From: Paulinella micropora
Taxonomy: Eukaryota; Cercozoa; Imbricatea; Euglyphida
Length of the DNA stretch: 34,695 nucleotides
Direction of reading: 5' to 3'
Assembly (NCBI GenBank): GCA_009731375.1
Contig: BJOX01000288.1
Coordinates: forward strand, 533,988 to 568,682
Positions within the stretch are counted from its first letter, which is position 1. Each line of letters starts with the position of its first letter. The notes under the pieces are model-generated. The model was not told the DNA's origin. It ran no database searches and worked only from the letters and a program-made list of their open reading frames with translations. Below, in pieces: positions 19,839 to 34,695 of the stretch. The position numbers and the translations under genes were made by a program.

Positions 19839-19944
19839 CTCTCTTCCTCTTTCTGTCTCTCGGTTTCCCTCTCTCCCCCCCCCCCTCCTTCCTCTCTCTC
19901 TCTCTCTTTCTCTCTTTCTCGCTCGCTCGCTTGCTCTCTCTGTC

Positions 19945-19995
<51 letters not shown>

Positions 19996-20140
19996 GTTAC
20001 TTCTGTTACATACATACATTCATGCATGCATGCATACACACATGCAGAAATGTACACATGCATTCATGTGTATGTATATGTATGTATGTATGTATGTATG
20101 TTTGTTTGTTTGTATGTATGTATGCATGTTACGTTGGTAT
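19718..20140. repeat. (CT)n, (CA)n, (CT)n, then (CATG/TGTA)n
   Basis: Interrupted CT and CA to about 20000, then CATA/TGTA/TTTG units to 20128. Confidence 0.95.
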
Positions 20141-20964
20141 CTTAGGCGCGCAGATGACAAGTACGATGGCCCTGCCGCGGCGCCATACCAGCTGGACCAA
20201 TCAGCCGAATCCAGCTGACCAGACCGGCCTGGCCACGCAACAAACTTTATTTATATCTGCCTCCGACTTCACTTGTAGTATCCTTATTTATCTAAACCTT
20301 GACATGGGGAACGAACAACGCAGCATTGGGCCCTGCTCTAACTTTGCTTACATGCTTGGGTTAAACGGCTCTAGCTTAACTTACATCCCTTATTTATCTA
20401 CCCTCTCTTGCCACGGGGAAAAAACCACAAAAGGTGGGAAATTTATCAGACGATTGGACCCGACCAGTTGTAAGATAGGTCACGTACTTAAGAACCAGGA
20501 ACACTTAGAAGTTCAATTACACTGATGGCAGCAAGACCGCCATGGCTTCCTGCGCCAGCTTGTCTGCCTGTGAACCTTTTCCTGATCCAACCTACTTCAT
20601 ACATCAGTCAACAACGACTTCAAGCGCCCTGTTCTCAGCCGATTCGGATTGTTAATGCTTGCGCAAAAGCTGGTTCGAAAGCTCCCGTCAAGAGCTTTCT
20701 CATGAGCCATGGTGGTGCATGTGGAAGCACATATCAGCTGAGATCAAAAGCAGCTGAAAGTCGTGATTGTCCAAGGCCAACCGATCATGCCCAATAGCTG
20801 CTTACCGAGTCTGCGCTGGAGCTCTGCCAGTGCTACGCATGCAGTCCCGGCCATTCTACACAAACCCTAAATTTTGGATGTTGGATGCAAAAAGGCCACC
20901 ACAGACCAGCAACACTGGCTTAGGGTGGTCTTTTGGCCACCCGAAACAATATTACTGTGTACAT
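20141..20964. other. low-repeat sequence, no recognised gene
   Basis: A plus-strand frame runs from the CT array to 20525, but its unique part (about 130 residues) shows no recognisable domain. CTTATTTATCTA plus a C/G-rich follow-up occurs twice (about 20282 and 20390). Confidence 0.5.
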
Positions 20965-21152
20965 TCAAGTGGCAAACTATCCAACTTTGATCTCATCGTT
21001 CTCCGTCAATCTAAGTGATACGACAAATCTGAAGCCAGCATTGGAAAGCTTAGGACAAGAGCTTTTCAACTGTGTGCGCTGCATCATCGGTCCGTATCTC
21101 AAATATTGATTGAGAAAGATGATGTCAAAGTTTGAATGTTTTGCCACTTGAA
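20965..21152. mobile_element. fold-back (MITE-like) element, copy 1
   Basis: 20967-21022 and the reverse complement of 21092-21152 align over about 55 bp (CAAGTGGCAAA..., AACTTTGA, TCAAT, GATACG shared), with a weaker inverted match continuing inward to an AAAGCT/AGCTTT centre near 21045. No transposase and no clear target duplication. Confidence 0.7.
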
Positions 21153-21179
21153 TATCCACAGTAATACCATGGTATTATA

Positions 21180-22131
21180 ATTTTTAGATTTATGATTTTG
21201 CTGTACAAGTCTAAGTTTTTGCGACGCAACTTCCGTGTGACACACCCAGCCATACCAACTGAAGGCTGGGGAAACTAAACTTTAAATGCTAAGTACGGTT
21301 ATTATTAATAATAATATTTACAAGTTCAAGTTGTTACAGTGACTTAATATTTAATAATATAACGCCTATCTAACGACATGAAGAATGAGGAAACCTAATG
21401 TACTACTGAGAAGGGACTCCGTACTCTCCAAGCCAAGGATAACATTGCGAAGTGAATTAGGTGATGGGATTCAAGTTAATACAACCGGTATATATTAATA
21501 CGTTGGTTAATATTAATAGTTATTAATGAGGCGCCTCATAGTAGTATGGAAATAGGGATATTTACTGGTGTGGGTGGCATTGGTGGCACCAATCATGTGC
21601 CACCGCCAATATGCACTGTATGAATACCTTTTAATAATTTTTATTAATATGGCTTAGTGACCTGCATCAAGTGTTTCGTTTGTTTGGCGGGCTTTTGTCT
21701 GTATTGATTGAATAACCTATTAATCGACGTGAAGTTTGGAGCTGGTTAGATAGTCAACTGGGGACGCCTGGGAGACGTTAATTTCGTCGGTTAAACCGGC
21801 CCGGGCTTCTAATACCCTCTATACTGTTCAACTTCTTAAGGGTTAGGAGCCTTGTACGTGTTGAAGCGCAACAACAATGATTCACTCAAAGTGATCCAGA
21901 GGAAAGGCTTCCACGGTCTGTGTCACACCCGAGTGACACAGCAGAAGGGAAGTCCTTCCAACTGTGCTTCAGTACCACTGCGTGAATCGTTGTGGTTGGA
22001 CAGGGGTTAGAGCTCTGCAGAGGCCGGTAATGGCTAAAAACTAGTGCCACCGATACCAGAGCAAAGGTACTTAATTAATTATTATTTATACGCAACCGTT
22101 GATACTGAGGAGAAGGGTCTAATTACCGATC
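21180..22131. other. AT-rich, palindrome-rich sequence of unknown origin
   Basis: No gene found. It contains perfect or near-perfect stems: GGTGGCAC/GTGCCACC at 21585-21607, ATGAGGCGCCTCAT near 21528, TGTGTCAC/GTGACACA near 21932, and a long-range stem of about 15 pairs joining about 21877-21891 with 21981-21995. ATTAAT palindromes are frequent. The style recalls organelle intron DNA, but I could not assign group I or group II core motifs. Confidence 0.4.
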
Positions 22132-22404
22132 CTACAATGGTTTTCCTAGCCTAGCCCGTCCCAGCCAGCACCTGGCGCCGCCGGGTCTCCACTCGAGGAT
22201 GTGCAGGATGTGCACTCCCAAACCGCGACTCGCACAATCCAGCTGCGACCAAGGACAAGAAAGAAGGAAGGAATCATCTTGATCCGTCATTGAGAAAGCA
22301 ACAACGTTCCTCTCGCACCTGTCCATCCTGGGGATGATGCCACCTGGATCGGGTTCCTGGGAAGCAGCGGTCATTCTGTAACAAAGTTCACCGCAAATTA
22401 CGGG
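22132..22404. other. unique spacer
   Basis: No recognised gene. A minus-strand frame of 108 residues has no family signal. Confidence 0.4.
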
Positions 22405-22556
22405 TGGTATGATAATGCCGAAGCCATTATTTGAAAGCTCAGGGCCAGAGCTTTCCAACTGTCTGCTCTACGTTTTCGTATCTCAAATATGGATTTATAA
22501 AATGAGTTCAAAGTTTTGCTCTCTTGCCACTAGAGCGTCCTTAGTAATATTGTTAA
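22405..22556. mobile_element. fold-back element, copy 2 (half element)
   Basis: Matches 21015-21175 in the same orientation (GAAAGCT, AGAGCTTT, CGTATCTCAAATAT, CAAAGTTT, TTGCCACT blocks shared). The outer left arm is missing. Confidence 0.7.
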
Positions 22557-22880
22557 TTCATCTTGGCCTCTGCGATTCTGAGCGATGGCACCTCTCAGAA
22601 GCTCAAAAAGAGAGCTTACGAAAAGCACGCATGTACACAGATTGCTGCAGCGAGTAACGCGTGTTAGAATACAACATTGCTTAATCGAAACGCTTCAGCA
22701 TAATCGTATCACTCCTGTGACAAAGGTCGGAATTCGGCGCCTGTGCCTGAGAACCCGCCGCTATGACGACATATTTCCCGCTATGACGACAAATTTCCCG
22801 CAGATAACGATCAGAATCCGCGCTCATGTTTGACAATTCGCCTGCTGTGGTAAGGAGACCAGGACAGGTAAACGTTCCCC
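22557..22880. other. unique spacer
   Basis: No recognised gene. A short direct repeat, GCTATGACGACA plus CATTTCCCG or AATTTCCCG, occurs near 22761 and 22779. Confidence 0.4.
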
Positions 22881-23040
22881 TATTGTGTTTGAGCCTCGAC
22901 CACACACATAATGGCCTATTGTGTTCGTCCTCCGAAGACACACACACACACTGACTTATTGTGCGCCCACACGACACACACGTTGGCCTATTGTGCTTGT
23001 TTGCCCCGACAACACACACACACATACACACTACACATGT
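22880..23040 (-). repeat. four-unit minisatellite with a short conserved peptide
   Basis: Units of 45-50 bp share CCTATTGTG or ACTTATTGTG and a CA run. On the minus strand three of them read KHNRP, EHNRP or KHNRG. This resembles the exon-edge arrays elsewhere, but no splice pair is clear. Confidence 0.6.
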
Positions 23041-23072
23041 GTAAGTGCTGAACGTGTGGGGAGCAAATGCTG

Positions 23073-23330
23073 TCGCCGCTGCGCTGTCGCTGCTGTGCTG
23101 TCGCTGCTGTGCTGTCGCTGCTGTGCTGTCACTGCTGCTGCTGCTGCTGTCACTGCTGCTGCTGCTGCTGCTGCTGCTGTCACTGCTGCTGCTGCTGCTG
23201 CTGCTATCACTGCTGCAAGTTGTAGGGCTTGACTAGAAAGCTTAGCCATGGAAAGCTGCTCGGTGCTGCTGCTGCTGCTGCTACTGTCGCAGCTGCTGCC
23301 ACTGCTGCCACTAGTATAGTACTGCAGATT
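23073..23330. repeat. (CTG)n/(CAG)n array with a duplicated flank
   Basis: CTG with GTC interruptions to 23214, then a second small CTG block at 23263-23310. A sequence reading GACTAGAAAGCTTAGCCATG recurs, diverged, at about 23330. Confidence 0.9.
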
Positions 23331-23396
23331 TGACTAAAAAGCTCAGCTATGAAAAGCTTGAGTTGTTACGCTATCGAAGGAATGATTACTTACAGC

Positions 23397-30268
<6,872 letters not shown>

Positions 30269-30326
30269 CTGCAAGCATATTGCCCATACATTTCTTACTA
30301 TACTGCCGAGAAACGTTGGTTTGTGC

Positions 30327-30333
30327 AGTGTGT

Positions 30334-30364
<31 letters not shown>

Positions 30365-30366
30365 GT
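30327..30366. repeat. (GT)n and poly-G at gap edge
   Basis: GT run then G homopolymer running into the N block. Confidence 0.95.
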
Positions 30367-30649
30367 NNNNNNNNNNNNNNNNNNNNNNNNNNNNNNNNNN
30401 NNNNNNNNNNNNNNNNNNNNNNNNNNNNNNNNNNNNNNNNNNNNNNNNNNNNNNNNNNNNNNNNNNNNNNNNNNNNNNNNNNNNNNNNNNNNNNNNNNNN
30501 NNNNNNNNNNNNNNNNNNNNNNNNNNNNNNNNNNNNNNNNNNNNNNNNNNNNNNNNNNNNNNNNNNNNNNNNNNNNNNNNNNNNNNNNNNNNNNNNNNNN
30601 NNNNNNNNNNNNNNNNNNNNNNNNNNNNNNNNNNNNNNNNNNNNNNNNN
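30367..30649. other. assembly gap (283 N)
   Basis: Gap bordered on both sides by G homopolymers. Confidence 0.95.
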
Positions 30650-30829
30650 GGGGGGGGGGGGGGGGGGGGGTCATATCTTGCTCGTGTCCTCATTTAACTG
30701 ACTTAACTACTCTTCCAGAATTTTTGCCCCTTTTTCTTTTCTGCTAAGTCGGGTTCTTTCTTCCGGTTGTGACCTGTGTTTTGCCGATGAATTGGTTAAC
30801 AATGCCGCCCCAAGACCTGCCGATGCACC

Positions 30830-31021
30830 ATGTGTGTGTTGTGTGTGTGCGTGTGTGTGTGTGTGTGTTGTGTTGTGTTGTGTTGTGTTATGTTGTGTGT
30901 GACTTGTGTGTGTGTGTGTATTGTGTGTGTGTGTGTGTGTGTAGTATGCGTGTAGTGTGTGTGTGTGTGTGTGTGTGTAGTTTGCGTGTAGTGTGTGTGT
31001 GTGTGCGTGTGTGCGTGTATA

Positions 31022-31052
<31 letters not shown>
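30830..31052. repeat. (GT)n and (GA)n microsatellite
   Basis: GT with TGTTG and TAGTG variants, ending in a short GA run. Confidence 0.95.
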
Positions 31053-31053
<1 letters not shown>

Positions 31054-32455
31054 ATTAAAGCAAGCAGAGATACAGGAATGAAGCGAATATTTCAAGGCAA
31101 CTTTGTCTGTGTCTGTCTGTGTGTGATCCATACATGTAAAGTAGTTTCACCTGTGTAATTCGCCAACGCAACCACAGGGTCGAGACTGGCGAGCACTAGC
31201 ACACCTCCAAGATCCTACATAAACATCATAAAATTATCATGCTCATACCACATATGTTTGTAACGACATCAAGGACTCTTCCCTCCAGCCTCCCTCTTGA
31301 TCCTTTTCCCTCCCGCCTCCGTCTTGATAAAGTTTGATATCATGGAGCACTGGAGTGGCTATCGAAGTGTAATGGAGAGGAAAGTGGAAATGCACCATGA
31401 GACTACCATGTCAGTGGACGTTCCCGGACATCCCCTGAACCAAGAAAGACAACCATCAACCTTCTTCTTGTTCTTAGTAAATTGAGTTCGAAGTTTCTTC
31501 ATCACTGATCCAGAATAAATCAATTAATGAAGCAGAAGAAGAATCGGGGGCTTCGTTCTAGAAGAAGAATCGGGGGCTTCGTTCTTTGGTTCAGGGATTG
31601 TCAGATGCTAAATTGAAAAAGCCGACGAAATTGTGGGCGTGTAACCTGCACTTAATCTACTTCACGAAGCTTTACACCCAGGCTCGCGCGACCCAAAACT
31701 AATAAAAGGTGCACCTTTTTGTGCTAATCTGCACAATATCTCTGTGCGTCCGTAGTTACCGGGTATTTTATTTCCTCCACAATTCACCTACATGAATTTT
31801 TTTGAAACACATTTTGTGGCACTCCCCGTGAACTAGGTTCCAACCAACTCGCCCAGGACAAAAAATTGATGGGGTGAGTGAGTTAGTTATTGTAATAACT
31901 CTTTTGTTGCTTGTTTCTGCTTGTTTTATGTCTCGGTCGTCGTGAGTACTGTCGTATTGGGAGCGACCAAAAGCCAAGCAAAAAAGCAGCCAGTTTATTT
32001 TCCTTTTTCTTCGCCTTTGCACGCAGTCAGGGACTCACTTTTGGTTATGTTGGCTGTTTATTCTTGTTGGTTCATTTGTGGCATACGCTGATTTCACGAA
32101 TCGTATTGGTCGATTCAGAACTTTCTGTTTCTTCATTTTGGCGGTAGAAAAATCCTTTGAGGCGATTTGATTTGGTTGGTAGTGGGTGGGGGGTGGGGGT
32201 GGAGCAGAGAGATCGAGAGAGAAGGGTATTGTCTCGCATTTTTCTTCCAAGATGGAACAGCGACAGTCTCAGCGCATTCCAAATCTCTTTGCTCCCTGAG
32301 TGTGAAAGAACACCAACAATCATTGGTGCGCCACATTCATACAATTACACCACCGCGCGAAAACGACGATCAACATACACATGTGCGCGCATACATAAAA
32401 AATTGTACGTGCAGAATTGAAATCTACTGCACTTACCTCCGTACATATGAACGCA
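31053..32455. other. about 1.4 kb of low-repeat sequence, no recognised gene
   Basis: Lies upstream of the NYN gene on its strand, so it may hold 5' exons or regulatory DNA, but I find no motif. It contains a perfect 27-bp-class tandem duplication near 31536-31590 (AGAAGAAGAATCGGGGGCTT) and a shorter one near 31280-31325 (CCCTCC, GCCTCC, TCTTGAT). Confidence 0.5.
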
Positions 32456-32457
32456 CA

Positions 32458-32790
32458 AATACCTACCTACCTAACTGCTAATCCTACCTTCCTACCTACC
32501 TACCTACCTACCTACCTACCTACCTACCTACCTACCTACCTACCTACCTACCTACCTACCTACTTACCACCTACCTAATCTACCTTCCTACCTACCTTCC
32601 CGCCTACCTACCAACCCTGTTTACCTACCTGCCTACCCACCTTACCTACCTACCTACCAACCTACCCTACCAACCTACCTACCAACCTACCAGCCTACCT
32701 ACCTACCTACCTACCTACCAACCAACCTAACTACCCACCTGCCTGCCTACCTACCCACCTACCTACCTACCTGCCTCTACCTACCTAGTG
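32458..32790. repeat. (CTAC)n microsatellite
   Basis: CTAC array with CCAAC and CTTAC variants. Confidence 0.97.
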
Positions 32791-32840
32791 AGTGAGTGAG
32801 TGATAGATAGATAGATAGAGAGAGAGATAGAGAGATAGAG

Positions 32841-32894
<54 letters not shown>

Positions 32895-32929
32895 CATCAT
32901 CATCATCATCATTATCATTATCATCATGA

Positions 32930-33013
<84 letters not shown>
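32791..33013. repeat. (GATA)n, (ATC)n and (ATT)n compound array
   Basis: GATA to 32894, ATC to 32930, then ATT to 33012, next to the inverted element copy. Confidence 0.97.
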
Positions 33014-33316
33014 CGCATATGCTGGTTGATAGCCCAGGACCCAGCAGACACCAGATTGTTATGGGTGGGGTTTCGAGGCAGCTCTAGCAACCGCGCTTGG
33101 TGTATGCACTTGCACATTCGGTGACGTCTTGCAAGAGGTTGCTGGGACTGCGGAATAACCTCGGCTTAGTGCAGTCTTGCCCTCAGGAGCTCCATCGGTG
33201 GCCCCGATCATCAGGCGAGAGACTGACACGGGGGGGTGGAGGACCTCGAACAAGGGTATTGGAGGCTTATGTCCGTTGAGGATATGCCATTAGCTGCATC
33301 AGTACGCCTCAGATAT

Positions 33317-33317
<1 letters not shown>
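33014..33317 (-). mobile_element. dispersed element B, copy inverted relative to 1421-1733
   Basis: Its reverse complement aligns along its whole length with the first 310 bp of the 493-bp duplication. ATT arrays lie on both sides. The conceptual frame EGKTALSRGYSAVPATSCKT is partly shared with the other copies, but no protein family is recognised. Confidence 0.8.

Positions 33318-33360
<43 letters not shown>
33315..33360. repeat. (ATT)n microsatellite
   Basis: Pure ATT array. Confidence 0.97.
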
Positions 33361-33368
33361 CCCTGAAC

Positions 33369-33716
33369 GGTGTTGGTGAAGGGGGAGGGGGAAAATGAAA
33401 ATTGTGTACCCCCCCCCTCCCCGCCCCCCACCCCCCGCATTTTCGCACCTCTGTCGGAATAAATCATGGTTTGTGGGAACGAGGAGTTGGGAGCTCATAT
33501 TGGCAGGGTGGTTAGCCCCAGACTCGATGTTGATGCTGATATGATTTTTTTGGAATTCACGAAAAATATTTGCATTGGGGGAGTGTCCTGAATGCCGCCT
33601 TGTTTTTTTTCGCACCCCTATCCCTATAAATCATGGCTTGTCGGAACGAGCAGGAGTTGGGAGCTCATGTTGGCAGGGTAGCTAGCCCCAGACTCGATCT
33701 TGATGCTGATATACAC
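33369..33716. mobile_element. dispersed element F, copy 1
   Basis: Contains two diverged direct sub-units (about 33443-33541 and 33608-33713), each with ATAAATCATGG, GAGTTGGGAGCTCAT and CCCCAGACTCGAT. The whole recurs inverted at 34393-34670. It includes C and G homopolymer runs at 33412-33438. Confidence 0.8.
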
Positions 33717-33750
33717 TCATTATTATTATTATTATTATTATTATATTATT

Positions 33751-33923
33751 AGGGAGTACATAGGCCATCGGTCCTTTCCATGGGCTGATTGGTATAAAGC
33801 TCCTAGAGTAATGTTCTATGCCGTCACTTCCTTTATTCCACCGATTGGTGTGGAGACTTTCCTTATGGAATGGAGGACTGGATGCACATGGCCTTTTGGC
33901 TCAGCAATTGGCAGGAGATACAC

Positions 33924-33965
<42 letters not shown>

Positions 33966-34067
33966 GGAGTACATAGGCCATTGGTCCTTTTCAATGGGCT
34001 GATTGGTATAAAGCTCCTAGAGTAATGTTCTATGCCGTCACTTCCTTTATTCCACCGATTGGTGACC
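33751..34067 (-). mobile_element. dispersed element E, two tandem copies
   Basis: 33751-33926 and 33964-34067 share GAGTACATAGGCCAT through CACCGATTGGTG-like sequence (about 100 bp). On the minus strand each copy ends at GTACTCC followed by an ATT-type array (33720-33750 and 33924-33965), again a short-repeat tail. Confidence 0.8.
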
Positions 34068-34072
34068 CTACC

Positions 34073-34390
34073 TACCTACCTACCTACCTACATACCACAT
34101 GCATACCATGCATTCCATACATACATACATACATAAACATGCATGCATACATACATACATACATACAATCTACATACATACATACATGCATACATACATA
34201 CATACATACATACACATGCATGCATGCATGCATACATGCATGCATACATACATGCATATATACCTACAGACGCATACATTTATACATACATAGATACATA
34301 CATACACATACGTACGTACGTACATGCATGCACACAATTACATACATACATATACATACAAACATACATACATACATACATACATACATA
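34073..34390. repeat. (CATA)n microsatellite
   Basis: CATA with CATGCATG and ACGT palindromic interruptions. Confidence 0.97.
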
Positions 34391-34392
34391 GA

Positions 34393-34670
34393 GCTCGCAA
34401 CTCCTCTTGCTTCACGCACCATGATTTATAGGGACAGTGGTGCGAAAAAAAAGAAGGAATTTTGGCATTCAAGACACTCCCCTAACGCAAATATTTGCGT
34501 GAATTCCAAAAAAAAAAATCATATCAGCATCAAGATCGAGTCTGGGGCTAGCTACCCTGCAAATATGATCTCCCAACTCCTCCTCGTTCCCACAAACCAT
34601 GATTTATAGGGACAGGGGTGCGGAAATGCTGGGGGGGGGGGGGGAACACAATTTTCATTTTCCCCCCCCC
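34393..34670. mobile_element. dispersed element F, copy 2 (inverted)
   Basis: Reverse complement of 33369-33716 with substitutions. It ends in G and C homopolymers that run to the window end. Confidence 0.8.
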
Positions 34671-34695
34671 CCCAAAACCCCCCCCCCCCCTCCCC

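Noticed and set aside
19668-20525. 285-codon plus-strand frame
   Set aside because: The first half is CT/CA/TGTA repeat, and the unique remainder has no family signal or splice context.
21180-22131. Group II or group I intron assignment
   Set aside because: No domain V sequence and no consistent P, Q, R, S set found on either strand.
31297-31485. 62-codon plus-strand frame with a TGA stop
   Set aside because: No recognisable domain and no supporting splice sites; length is within chance.

Overview
The window is nuclear DNA from a eukaryote with a bloated, microsatellite-dominated genome. Evidence: GT-AG introns with phase-compatible exons, tRNA-derived SINE-like repeats, and no bacterial-style gene packing. 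I cannot name the organism. A group I ribozyme would be unusual in animal nuclear DNA and fits an alga or other protist better, but that is inference. By eye, well over half of the window is 2-6 bp tandem repeat, so nearly every long open frame is repeat translation. Five N-runs mark assembly gaps (1383-1392, 6042-6051, 11371-11731, 16995-17041, 30367-30649).

Layout. 1-2900: three copies of a tRNA-like SINE plus a recent 493-bp tandem duplication, among ATT and ATC repeats. About 4021-11869, minus strand: short exon-like islands between GATA, TGTA, CA and hexamer arrays. Together they read as a protein with tetratricopeptide-like helices followed by a MYND zinc finger. 11900-18150: ACT, GTT and AGT arrays carrying a dispersed element with a GTT-side tail and a nested inverted element. 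18637-19633: a group I intron (ribozyme) on the plus strand with all four conserved core segments and their pairings, lying between two (TCTA)n arrays. 19640-23390: lower-repeat DNA with a fold-back element, palindrome-rich AT-rich DNA and a CAG/CTG block. 23397-30268, minus strand: ten exons of an NYN-family (PIN-like RNase fold) protein with an N-terminal hydrophobic segment and two C-terminal CCHC zinc knuckles. All but one of its splice junctions are phase-compatible. 30700-34695: a low-repeat stretch with no recognised gene, then CTAC, GATA and TTA arrays and inverted or tandem dispersed elements.

Two themes tie the window together. First, many exons of both genes are accompanied by one to five decayed copies of one exon edge, including the splice site, embedded in the intronic microsatellites. 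Intron growth here seems to have copied exon ends together with simple repeats. Second, several dispersed elements, including the group I intron element, border a particular short repeat. This suggests that element tails seed the microsatellites.
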